Assembly: GCF_028275115.1 (NCBI RefSeq)
Contig: NZ_JAQCNH010000063.1
Location: forward strand, 1 to 36,133
DNA: 36,133 nucleotides
Direction of reading: 5' to 3'
Source: Halorientalis sp.
Lineage (GTDB): Archaea; Halobacteriota; Halobacteria; Halobacteriales; Haloarculaceae
Part shown: one piece after another, positions 22,134-29,455 of the stretch
Numbering within the stretch: position 1 is the first letter of the stretch
Layout of the letters: every line of letters starts with the position of its first letter
Notes under the pieces: model-generated
The model's database searches: none
The model's input: the letters and a program-made list of their open reading frames with translations, nothing else
What the model was told of the DNA's origin: nothing
Program-made: the position numbers and the translations under genes

Positions 22134-23648
22134 ATGGCACAGACACCACAGACCGAGCGATCGGAACCGAGCCTGTCCGTCGACGCGGACTGGAACTGCC
22201 TGTACGTCGACGGAGACTGGCACGGACCCGGCGACCGTGACACCATCTCCGTCGAGGACCCGTCCACACGGGCGGAGTGGACGAAGGTACCCGCAGGGAC
22301 CACGGCGGACGTAGACGACGCCTACGCAGCGGCCAAAAGGGCCCAAGAGCGCTGGGCAGAGAAGAGCCCCGACCGGCGTGCCGAGGTCGTCCAGACCGTC
22401 TACGCGCTGATGGACGAGTACGAGGACGAACTGATGGAACTGCTCGTCGCCGAGTCGGGCAGTGCCCAAATCAAGAGCGACCTCGAACTCCAGACGGCGG
22501 CCGGCAGCGTCGCCGAAGGAGCCACCTACCCCTCGCGGGCAGGGGGCGACATTCGGGATTCGACCATCGAGGGCAAAGAGAGCCTCGTCAAGCGCGAACC
22601 GGCGGGCATCGTGGCGGTCATTCCGCCGTGGAACTTCCCCCTGCATCTGTCCATTCGTGCGGTTGCGCCCGCGGTCGCGCTGGGCAACGGCGTCGTAATC
22701 AAGCCCGCCTCGGACACGCCAGTCACGAGCGGCCTCGTCATCGCCAAACTGTTCGAGTTGGCTGGTGCACCGTCGGGACTGGTCAACTGCGTTCCCGGCA
22801 GAGGCTCGGAGATCGGTGACCGCGTCGCCGGTCACCCCGACGTAGACGTCGTCGCGTTTACTGGGTCCACGGAAGTCGGTCGCCACGTCGCGAAACAGGC
22901 CGTCGACTCACTGGCGTTCCCCGCGATGGAGTTGGGCGGGAACGGTCCCAACGTCGTCTTAGAGGACGCCGACCTGGACAACACCCTCTCTGGCAGCGCG
23001 TTCGGGAGTTTCGCCCACCAGGGACAGGTCTGTATCTCGATCAACCGGCATCTGGTCCACGAGTCCATCTACGACGAGTTCGTCGAGGGGCTGGTCGAGA
23101 AGGCCGAGATGCTCCCGGCAGGCAGCGTCCACGACGGCAACATCGTCGGCCCGATTATCAACGAGTCACAGCGCGACCAGATTCTCCGGTTCGTCGAGGA
23201 GACGGTCGAGCAGGGCGCGACTCTGGAGACCGGCGGCGAGACGGTCACCGTCGACGGCGTCGAGGACTCGCTCGTCGTCGAACCCACCGTGCTATCGGAC
23301 GCGACGAACGACATGACCGTAGCCTGTAACGAGCATTTCGGCCCGGTCGCGCCGGTTATCCCCTTCTCGGACGACGAGGAGGCGGTCGAGCTGGCCAACG
23401 ACACCGAGTACGGGCTGGCAGCCTCGGTCTGGTCGGGTGACCGCAACCGCGCCGAGGACGTGGCCGACGCCATCGACGCGGGGATGGTCCACATCAACGA
23501 CCAACCGATCAACGAAGAACCAAATGTCCCGTTCGGCGGCATGAAGGCCTCCGGAATCGGCCGGTTCCACGGCGACGCGATCATGCGTGAGTTGACCGAG
23601 ACAAAGTGGATCTCGGTCCAGCGCGAACCGCGCCAGTTCCCGATGTAA
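22134..23648 (+). CDS. NAD(P)-dependent aldehyde dehydrogenase
   Basis: A 504-residue aldehyde dehydrogenase oxidising an aldehyde to its acid. All core motifs are present: the cofactor-binding loop VVAFTGSTEVGR, the general base E266 in AMELGGNGPNVVLEDADL, the catalytic C300 in HQGQVCISINRHLV, the block VACNEHFGPVAPVIPF and the C-terminal NVPFGGMKASGIGRFHGD. The style (GQVCIS, with a KASGIGRFHG ending) resembles benzaldehyde/vanillin-type dehydrogenases more than succinate-semialdehyde types, but the substrate cannot be read from sequence. It lies between the two shikimate genes with its own upstream region; a metabolic link is not evident. Confidence 0.93.
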   Translation: MAQTPQTERSEPSLSVDADWNCLYVDGDWHGPGDRDTISVEDPSTRAEWTKVPAGTTADVDDAYAAAKRAQERWAEKSPDRRAEVVQTVYALMDEYEDELMELLVAESGSAQIKSDLELQTAAGSVAEGATYPSRAGGDIRDSTIEGKESLVKREPAGIVAVIPPWNFPLHLSIRAVAPAVALGNGVVIKPASDTPVTSGLVIAKLFELAGAPSGLVNCVPGRGSEIGDRVAGHPDVDVVAFTGSTEVGRHVAKQAVDSLAFPAMELGGNGPNVVLEDADLDNTLSGSAFGSFAHQGQVCISINRHLVHESIYDEFVEGLVEKAEMLPAGSVHDGNIVGPIINESQRDQILRFVEETVEQGATLETGGETVTVDGVEDSLVVEPTVLSDATNDMTVACNEHFGPVAPVIPFSDDEEAVELANDTEYGLAASVWSGDRNRAEDVADAIDAGMVHINDQPINEEPNVPFGGMKASGIGRFHGDAIMRELTETKWISVQREPRQFPM

Positions 23649-23670
23649 GCGGCGGCCGCAGACTCGTCGC

Positions 23671-24081
23671 TCAGTTTTCCTCGGGGCCCCCGCTCAGTTC
23701 CGTGGTACACCAGTGACAAAACTCCAGGTCTGCGTCGACTTCGCGGCCACAGCTAGGACACTGCGTTCCCTCGGTGACGGGTTGACTCGTCTCGTTGCTT
23801 CGTGAGGCGAGGATGTACGCGTCGACCATGTTCATACCCGTGACCGCCGACAACGCCACGACCGCACGCAGGGGCATCGCGCGCGACATCTCCGTCAGCG
23901 ACTCGACGGTCACCGTCGTCGGATAGACGCCGTCGGGAATCAACAACGAACCGGTGAGAATGAGCAGTCCGAACCACAGAAGCGCACGTGCCCACTCCCG
24001 CAGGTAGACGTGGCCGAGTCCCGGATAGACGAGCCCCAGTACGGCGGCAAGTAGCGGCCGCTTCCGTGCGCTTTCTGCCAC
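23671..24081 (-). CDS. Zinc-ribbon small membrane protein
   Basis: A 136-residue protein. The start is taken as GTG at 24081 (MAESARKRPLLAAVLGLVYP), because a minus-strand TTAACAA box lies about 28 bp upstream (about 24108-24114). Two transmembrane helices (LLAAVLGLVYPGLGHVYL and ALLWFGLLILTGSLLI) and probably a third (LRAVVALSAVTGMNMVDAYI) are followed by a cytoplasmic C-terminal zinc ribbon with two CxxC pairs (CPSCGREVDADLEFCHWC). The GLGHVYLREWARAL region is typical of small haloarchaeal zinc-ribbon membrane proteins (DUF7575, from memory). The function is unknown. It is convergent with the aldehyde dehydrogenase gene, 22 bp away. Confidence 0.78.
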   Translation of the reverse strand: MAESARKRPLLAAVLGLVYPGLGHVYLREWARALLWFGLLILTGSLLIPDGVYPTTVTVESLTEMSRAMPLRAVVALSAVTGMNMVDAYILASRSNETSQPVTEGTQCPSCGREVDADLEFCHWCTTELSGGPEEN

Positions 24082-24175
24082 TATTCGGAATTTTCTATGC
24101 TGGGTGGTTGTTAAGCTTCCGCCTTCGATAAACGGCGTCGTTCGCGCGCCTCGGGCAGTTCGGTGGTGTCGCCGT

Positions 24176-24865
24176 TCAGTCCAGGTCCGGGTTCGACCGC
24201 AGGTCGGCGACGAGTCGGCGCAGCGTAGCGAGGTCGTACTGCCCGGGTGCGGTCGCGTCGGCCGGGTCGACGGGCGCGTAGCCGATTTTCGAGCCGTACA
24301 GCGGTGTGACTGCTCGCGAGTGGCGGCCGGATTCACCCATCGCCATCGTCGCGACGCGGTCGCCGCCGGCGACGGAGGCCCGTGTCGCCGCCAACAGTTC
24401 GAGCACGTCGTCGGGCGAGCGGGCCGTCACTGCCAGTTTGCCCACGTCACCGTACTCGCAGGCCCGGTCGAGCAGTTGCCGAAGCTTCGGTGGTTCGGGC
24501 GTCGTCGCGAAGTCATGGGTCGATACGATTACCGACGCGCCGTTTTCCTGAGCGTGGTCGATTACGCGCTGGCCGTCGCCCCCGGAAGCGGTCTCGAGTT
24601 CAACGTCGACGGCCTCGACGAGAGGGTGTTCGGCGGCGCTACAGAGCGCGTCAAGACGCGCATCGTCGGCAGTCGCCTCCCCGCCCTCGAAGTCCGCGCG
24701 GTTGGTCACGATCAGCGGTAACGCCCCGTCGTAGTCCGCCAGCGCCGCGAGCGGGTCGGCAGCGAGGTCCATCCGGAACTCGACGGCGTCAGCGGCCTCA
24801 CGGGCGGCCGACTCGTCCCCCAGATCGGCCGTGGCCGCCGCCAGCACGAACGACTCGAAGTCCAT
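24176..24865 (-). CDS. aroD: 3-dehydroquinate dehydratase, type I
   Basis: A 229-residue type I dehydroquinase making 3-dehydroshikimate in the shikimate pathway. The Schiff-base lysine is K143 (DVGKLAVTARS) and the partner histidine is H117 (VIVSTHDFATTP). Substrate-binding EFRMD is at residues 29-33, and the conserved end block GESGRHSRAVTPLYGSKIGY is present. I start at the ATG at 24865 (MDFESFVLAAAT), matching the family N-terminus; an upstream ATG at 24904 adds 13 unconserved residues. It is 92 bp from zim on the same strand. Confidence 0.95.
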   Translation of the reverse strand: MDFESFVLAAATADLGDESAAREAADAVEFRMDLAADPLAALADYDGALPLIVTNRADFEGGEATADDARLDALCSAAEHPLVEAVDVELETASGGDGQRVIDHAQENGASVIVSTHDFATTPEPPKLRQLLDRACEYGDVGKLAVTARSPDDVLELLAATRASVAGGDRVATMAMGESGRHSRAVTPLYGSKIGYAPVDPADATAPGQYDLATLRRLVADLRSNPDLD

Positions 24866-24957
24866 ACGTTCGGTAGGTTCGAGTCCGAACAAAAACCTGT
24901 CCAATTAGCAGTCTTCCGGCCCGGCCCGGCCCCGGCGAGCCCCGACGGTTAGTCGGG

Positions 24958-26001
24958 TCAGTACGGCTCGTGAGTGGCCAGGTACCGATGGCTCGTCTGG
25001 GTTCGCTCTCCCGCCACGTCGGCGACGGTGTACAGCCGAATCCGGCGTTCGTTCCTGGTCGTCACCGGGAACTCGTAGTTCTCGGCCTCGTACCCCGGTG
25101 GGTCGCCGTCGGCACGTCGGCGTTCGACGAACTCGCGGTGGGCGTCGAGCCGGTCGCCAGCGAGCCGTTCCGAGAGGGCCGGAACCCGGTCGACGCTCTC
25201 GTCGATGGCCTCGGCGAACGCGGTGTCGAGTTCGTAGCCCACGGAGTCGCGGCCGGCCACCATCGCCGCGACGGTCGTCGTCCCCGTCCCGAGGAATGGG
25301 TCGAGGACGCAGTCCCCGTACGCCGAGAACATCCGGATCAGGCGAAGCGGAACTTCGAGTGGGTAGGCGGCCGACCGCTCGCGTGTTCCGTCACCGTCGA
25401 GATGCTGGTCTTCCCCCAGTATCTCCCAGCAGTCCGAGAACCACTCGTTGCGCTCCTCCCAAAAGTATGCGCTCTCGTACCTGTGGTCGTCGCCCGGAGG
25501 AAACTCCCGGAGGTCGCCGTTACGAAAGACGAGGACGTGTTCGTGTTCGAGCGTCGGGTAGGCGTTGGGCGGCAGGGTGCCGGAACCCATGAACTTGCTC
25601 GGACTATTGGTGGGTTTCCGCCAGAGTATCTCCGGCAGACTGGAGAACCCGCGGTCCCGCATGCGGCCGACGACCTCGGCGTGGTTGGGCCACAGTTGGA
25701 ACTGTCCGTCGACGGTCCGGGTGGCGTCACCGACGTTGATGCAGGCGATGGCACCCGGCGCTAGGACGCGTTCGAGTTCGGCCCAGACGGTGTCGAGCGC
25801 GTCGTGCATCAACCGGAAGGCACGGTCGCCGTCCCCGTCGTCAAGCGCGGTCTCGACGGCGGGGTCGAGATCGGTGAAAAGGTCGTCCCACTGCTCAACC
25901 AGGGGGTACGGGGGCGAGGTCACGACGAGGTCGACAGCGTCGTCGTCGACGGCGGACAGCGTTCGCGCGTCGTCAAGGACGACCCTGTGCTCGGTCTCCA
26001 T
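24958..26001 (-). CDS. zim: DNA N4-cytosine methyltransferase, Zim-like
   Basis: A 347-residue beta-class DNA methylase. The catalytic motif TSPPY is at residues 28-32, and the SAM-binding motif comes late in the chain (DPFLGTGTTTVAAMVAGRDS, from D234), the beta-class order. TSPPY points to N4-cytosine methylation. No restriction enzyme is adjacent, so it looks like an orphan methylase. Position near aroD/aroB and ahead of aglD matches the widespread haloarchaeal CTAG methylase Zim. That target is inferred, not seen. I prefer the ATG at 26001 to the GTG at 26013. CTAG sites are scarce in this window, consistent with the inference. Confidence 0.85.
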   Translation of the reverse strand: METEHRVVLDDARTLSAVDDDAVDLVVTSPPYPLVEQWDDLFTDLDPAVETALDDGDGDRAFRLMHDALDTVWAELERVLAPGAIACINVGDATRTVDGQFQLWPNHAEVVGRMRDRGFSSLPEILWRKPTNSPSKFMGSGTLPPNAYPTLEHEHVLVFRNGDLREFPPGDDHRYESAYFWEERNEWFSDCWEILGEDQHLDGDGTRERSAAYPLEVPLRLIRMFSAYGDCVLDPFLGTGTTTVAAMVAGRDSVGYELDTAFAEAIDESVDRVPALSERLAGDRLDAHREFVERRRADGDPPGYEAENYEFPVTTRNERRIRLYTVADVAGERTQTSHRYLATHEPY

Positions 26002-26033
26002 GCGGATGGCCACGAGCGGCCCCCTTTTTTACC

Positions 26034-26471
26034 TCACGGAGACGGGACCGGATCTTCGACCCACCGGCCATGTTGTTCGTACTCGCTCACCCAGAGCCCG
26101 TTGTTTTCGGGGTCGGGCAGTACCGTCCACGTCGATTCGCATCCGGCGTCGGTCTCGGCCCTGGTCTCGCGGACGGTCGCCCCGAGGCCACAGAGTCGTT
26201 CGACTGCCGCCTCCCTGTCCACGACTGCGAGGTCGAGGTGCAGCGGCACGTCTCGCTCGACCCCCTTCGGTAACGTCTTGAACAGCAGGTTCGGCCCCTC
26301 GTTCGGGCGCCCGATGACCACCGGACCGACCGACGGCAGAAGCCCTCGACGCCGTCCGTCGAGCGCCGCCGCCCAGGACTCGGCGAGTTCGTTTCGCTCG
26401 TTACAATCGGTGGTAACAAGTCGTACTCCTGCGGTGGGCTGTAAGAATGACAGTGTGATGAAAACACTCAC
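26034..26471 (-). CDS. VOC (glyoxalase-like) family protein
   Basis: About 145 residues with a two-module VOC fold: first module VTTDCNERNELAESWAAALD, then GPNLLFKTLPKGVERDVPLH; second module LAVVDREAAVERLCGLGATV and STWTVLPDPENNGLWVSEY. Compared with related proteins, the usual metal ligands are only partly recognisable (H in PLHLDL, E in VSEY). The start is unsure: GTG at 26471 gives SVFITLSFLQPTAGVRL before the first strand, and no good ATG lies nearby. It is 58 nt downstream of the second tfb in the same direction and may be read with it. The substrate is unknown. Confidence 0.7.
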   Translation of the reverse strand: MSVFITLSFLQPTAGVRLVTTDCNERNELAESWAAALDGRRRGLLPSVGPVVIGRPNEGPNLLFKTLPKGVERDVPLHLDLAVVDREAAVERLCGLGATVRETRAETDAGCESTWTVLPDPENNGLWVSEYEQHGRWVEDPVPSP

Positions 26472-26529
26472 TGGTGGCGGCCAGTACAGCCACGAACGGA
26501 GAGAAGCAATTGAAATGTCAGCCGATCGA

Positions 26530-27501
26530 TCAGGCCACTGGGAGGTCCTGCTCGGCTTCGAGCAGTTCGTGGTAGCGGTTTCGGATGGTGACCTCACTGA
26601 TGTCTGCGACCTCGGAAACGGCGGCCTGCGTGGTCTTCTCGTTGGTCAGCAGGGCAGCCGCGTAGACGGCGGCAGCGGCGAGTCCGACCGGGGACTTCCC
26701 GGAGTGGACGCCCTTTTCTTTGGCGTTCTGGAGGAGCTGACGGGCGCGGTGTTCTGCCTCGTCGGAGAGTTCCAGGGACGACGCGAAGCGGGGGACGTAG
26801 CTCTCGGGGTCGGCCGGCTTCACTTCGAGGCCGAGCTCCCGAGCGACGTAGCGGTACGTGCGGGCGATCTCGCTTTTTTCGACGCGGGACACCTCCGTGA
26901 TCTCGTCGAGGCTTCGGGGCACGCCGGCCTGGCGTGCGGCGGCGTAGACCGAGGCCGTCGAGACACCCTCGATGGAACGGCCCGGCAGGAGGTCCTCGTC
27001 CAGCGCCCGGCGGTAGATGACGCTCGCCGTCTCGCGGACGTTCTCTGGGAGCCCGAGCGCGGATGCCATGCGGTCGATCTCGCCCAGCGCCTGTTTGAGG
27101 TTGCGCTCCTTGGAATCACGGGTGCGGAACCGCTCGTTCCACTTCCGCAGGCGCTGCATCTTCTGGCGCTGACGACTGCCCAGCGAGTTGCCGTAGGCGT
27201 CCTTGTCGCGCCAGTCGATGTTCGTCGAGAGTCCCTTGTCGTGCATCATGTTCGTGGTTGGGGCCCCGACACGGGACTTCTCGTCTTTCTCACTGGCGTC
27301 GAAGGCGCGCCACTCCGGTCCGCGGTCGATCTCGTCTTCTTCGACGACCAGGCCGCAGTCCTCACAGACTGTCTCACCGTGTTCGTTGTCCATGATGAGG
27401 TGACCGCCACACTCCGGGCAGTCCACCGCTTCGGCCTCGTCAGTCTCCTCTACTGTCGTCTCGTCGGTCGTGCGCGTTCGCGCTCTCGTATTCTCGCTCA
27501 T
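26530..27501 (-). CDS. tfb: Transcription initiation factor TFB (second copy)
   Basis: A second TFB, 323 aa. It has a longer T/E-rich acidic N-tail (1-26), a zinc ribbon with C28, C31, C46 and C49 (DCPECGGHL...TVCEDCGLV), the reader/linker PEWRAFDASEKDEKSRVGAP, and two cyclin repeats. The BRE helix-turn-helix is [20 protein letters not shown]. It differs clearly from the first copy in tail, cyclin repeats and recognition-helix surroundings, so the two probably serve different promoter sets. Its promoter lies about 90 bp upstream, leaving a leader of roughly 60 nt, unusual beside its leaderless neighbours. Confidence 0.96.
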   Translation of the reverse strand: MSENTRARTRTTDETTVEETDEAEAVDCPECGGHLIMDNEHGETVCEDCGLVVEEDEIDRGPEWRAFDASEKDEKSRVGAPTTNMMHDKGLSTNIDWRDKDAYGNSLGSRQRQKMQRLRKWNERFRTRDSKERNLKQALGEIDRMASALGLPENVRETASVIYRRALDEDLLPGRSIEGVSTASVYAAARQAGVPRSLDEITEVSRVEKSEIARTYRYVARELGLEVKPADPESYVPRFASSLELSDEAEHRARQLLQNAKEKGVHSGKSPVGLAAAAVYAAALLTNEKTTQAAVSEVADISEVTIRNRYHELLEAEQDLPVA

Positions 27502-27561
27502 TGGTGCGAAGGCAAATGCTATCCGGGCAGGTTATGACCTGAAAATCCCGGACAGTCGTGG

Positions 27562-27594
27562 GTAACAAATACGTTACGGCGAAAGTTATTTAAA
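27562..27594 (-). promoter_or_regulatory. Promoter and palindromic operator of the second tfb
   Basis: The minus-strand TATA box TTTAAATAA occupies 27586-27594. The expected transcription start (about 27563) falls inside an inverted repeat, GTAAC-6 bp-GTTAC (27562-27577). A palindrome spanning the region from about -13 to the start site is the classical place for a repressor. The remaining intergenic DNA up to 27716 shows nothing else. Confidence 0.5.
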
Positions 27595-27716
27595 CTTTTC
27601 GGTGTCGTGCCCTGTTCGCTAGGTAGCGGAGTTCAGGTATCTGATTTCGACCAGATGCGTAGAGTATTAATACGTTGTTACAGTGTGACACCCGACACGA
27701 GGACCGGCCGTGAGGG

Positions 27717-29030
27717 TCACTCTATCGCGCGTTCGACGTGGTCGACGACGTAGTCCGCGAACGCCTCGCCGGCCCGCCGGTCGAACTGGCTGCGCAGGTA
27801 CCGGAATGAGAGGGTGACCTCGCCCTGAAACGTGGCGACGCCGATGGAGACCGGCGTCCCTCGCCAGGCCGGCGGCGAGAACCACGGCCGCTCCTCGGCG
27901 TTCTCTCCGAGCGAGGGCATCGCCGGAATCCGGCCGAGGTTCGACAGCATCGCAGTGTCAAGCAGGCGGCGGCCGGGGCCACGAAGTAGACGCGGCAGTT
28001 GGCGTTTCAACTCCACCGGCGTCCCCGGCGGCAACAGCTCCAGTGTCTTGTAGAGCGCGGCCGCCCGGTCGCGCTCGGTGAGGGCCTCGGTTTGCTCGCC
28101 GATTTCCCGGGCCGCAGCCATGTGGTCGGCCCGGTCTCGGGACCGGGTCTCGACGCTCTCGAACATCGAATACATCCCAGCCACCTGGTAGAACCAGTCG
28201 TCGGGCCGAAGATTGATCGGCATCATCACGCTGATTTTTCTGGCACCAGAGCCGTGGTCCTCGTTCCACTCCGCGATGGCCATGTGGAGGGCCGCCTGCA
28301 ACACGTCGTTGACCGAGACCCCGTCGGGCCGGTTACCGATCAGTCGCGCTGTCAGGTCGGCGTCGAGTTTGCGGCGGGCGAACCGCCACCCCTGCTCGTC
28401 CGTCCCGCCGACGTTCGCGATACGGGTCGGGGAGTCGACCACGTTCTGGAGGTGTCGCGTCGCGGAATCGAGCACGTTCAGCCCGTCGTCGAGCGACGAA
28501 GGGCGCAGGTCCTCGAGCATCGACCGGGACTCCCGAAAGCCCACCGAGTCCTGCATCGGCTCGTCACCACGGTACGCCTCACAGATGGCCTGTGCGATAC
28601 GCAGAGTGCCCACACCGTCGGCGGCGACGTGGTTCATACTCACCAGCAGTCGGTCCCCACCGTCGATTCCTGCGCCCCGGACGACCAGCAACCGAAACGG
28701 CGGCTCCTCGGTGAGGTCGAACCGCCGGTAGTAGAGTTGGTTCTGGATCGCCTCAATGTCGCGGCCCTGTCCGTCGATCTCGCCGACTTCGACCTCGTAC
28801 TCGTCGCCCGGAAGTTCCCACTCGAAGCGGGTCGAAGACACGTTGCTCCGTCGCCTGCGCGCCCCGGCAATCGGGTGGACCGCACAGGCCGTCGCCGCGG
28901 CCTCGCCGAGCCGTTCGACGTCGATCGACGCCGTTGTTTCGAGTTCGGCCTGGATGTTCCAGGGCTGGAATTCGTGTTCGATGTGATGTACCGACTCCTC
29001 GATCATCGAGAACGGAACCGTCACACTCAC
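27717..29030 (-). CDS. Condensation-domain acyltransferase
   Basis: A 437-residue protein of the chloramphenicol-acetyltransferase-like fold shared by NRPS condensation domains and wax ester/diacylglycerol acyltransferases. The active-site motif appears as MNHVAADGVG with H134 and D138. The second-half landmark SVNDVLQAALHMAIAEWNE matches this superfamily, as do MMPINLRPDDW and the C-terminal block SIGVATFQGEVTLSFRY. It stands alone: no adenylation or carrier domain is nearby, so it more likely transfers acyl groups to lipids or small alcohols than builds peptides. GTG start at 29030; an in-frame stop lies three codons upstream, ending a leader ORF. Confidence 0.85.
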   Translation of the reverse strand: MSVTVPFSMIEESVHHIEHEFQPWNIQAELETTASIDVERLGEAAATACAVHPIAGARRRRSNVSSTRFEWELPGDEYEVEVGEIDGQGRDIEAIQNQLYYRRFDLTEEPPFRLLVVRGAGIDGGDRLLVSMNHVAADGVGTLRIAQAICEAYRGDEPMQDSVGFRESRSMLEDLRPSSLDDGLNVLDSATRHLQNVVDSPTRIANVGGTDEQGWRFARRKLDADLTARLIGNRPDGVSVNDVLQAALHMAIAEWNEDHGSGARKISVMMPINLRPDDWFYQVAGMYSMFESVETRSRDRADHMAAAREIGEQTEALTERDRAAALYKTLELLPPGTPVELKRQLPRLLRGPGRRLLDTAMLSNLGRIPAMPSLGENAEERPWFSPPAWRGTPVSIGVATFQGEVTLSFRYLRSQFDRRAGEAFADYVVDHVERAIE

Positions 29031-29036
29031 GCGTTC

Positions 29037-29087
29037 TCACCCCGTGTTCGACCCCACATACACGAGAGAAAAACCGTGACTGCACAT
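29037..29087 (-). CDS. In-frame 16-codon leader ORF
   Basis: ATG at 29087 to TGA at 29037-29039 encodes MCSHGFSLVYVGSNTG. The ATG lies 26 bp from the centre of a strong TATA box, the exact leaderless spacing, and the ORF ends 6 nt before the GTG of the condensation-domain gene in the same frame. It could be a leader peptide controlling re-initiation, or the true N-terminus interrupted by a stop. Coding of so few codons cannot be proven. Confidence 0.35.
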   Translation of the reverse strand: MCSHGFSLVYVGSNTG

Positions 29088-29108
29088 AAATTCAGGCCAA
29101 ACGGTTCG

Positions 29109-29117
29109 ATTTTTATA
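29109..29117 (-). promoter_or_regulatory. TATA box before the leader ORF and acyltransferase
   Basis: The minus-strand TATAAAAAT is one of the strongest TATA boxes in the window. Predicted transcription start is about 29086, giving a leader of about 56 nt before the GTG at 29030. Confidence 0.65.
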
Positions 29118-29142
29118 GGCGGTCAAAGCGAATGCTCTGGGG

Positions 29143-29163
29143 CTTGACCCCAGGTCTGAAGCC
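29143..29163 (-). repeat. Left 21-bp inverted repeat of accessory island
   Basis: This segment starts cttgacccca and ends ctgaagcc. It matches the reverse complement of 31570-31590 at 18 of 21 positions. With the preceding ctgggg it can form a small hairpin (ctgggg/ccccag). It marks the left edge of the segment with tnpB fragments. Confidence 0.6.
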
Positions 29164-29225
29164 GACAACTCGTGACACAAACCAGTAATTGAATATACCA
29201 CTAATTAGAGACGGCGGTGGAGTAA

Positions 29226-29399
29226 AGTCACAAATACCCTGCATATCCGACATACGCGGTAGCGGCTGAACTGGACCGTCACATCGACATTCACCGACAA
29301 GCGTACGACTACACTCGGTACGAATACGAGAACGTGGACGACAACAGTGTGGTTCAGTTGCTATTCAACAGAGCACTGGAGACAGCATTGCGGTTGTAA
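29226..29399 (+). pseudogene. tnpB N-terminal fragment
   Basis: A plus-strand frame without a start codon reads HKYPAYPTYAVAAELDRHID, then IHRQAYDYTRYEYENVDDN, which matches the N-terminus of haloarchaeal TnpB (IS200/IS605, formerly IS1341-type) proteins. After about 40 residues the similarity ends; the frame continues SVVQLLFNRALETALRL to a stop at 29397-29399, of unknown origin. The remaining TnpB-like pieces lie in the same orientation at 30958-31437, beyond the lipoprotein gene. The flanking DNA 29164-29225 and 29400-29455 shows no gene. Confidence 0.75.
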
Positions 29400-29455
29400 C
29401 AATCTGAACCAATCTAATACGCAGGGAACGGCAGTTCTGAGGATTGTCGTGTTGG

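Noticed and set aside
22002-22886. 294-codon minus-strand frame over the start of the aldehyde dehydrogenase gene
   Set aside because: Antisense shadow; the dehydrogenase frame carries intact family motifs.
25804-27537. 577-codon plus-strand frame over the methylase, VOC and second tfb genes
   Set aside because: It runs antisense to three genes with clear motifs and has no recognisable domain.
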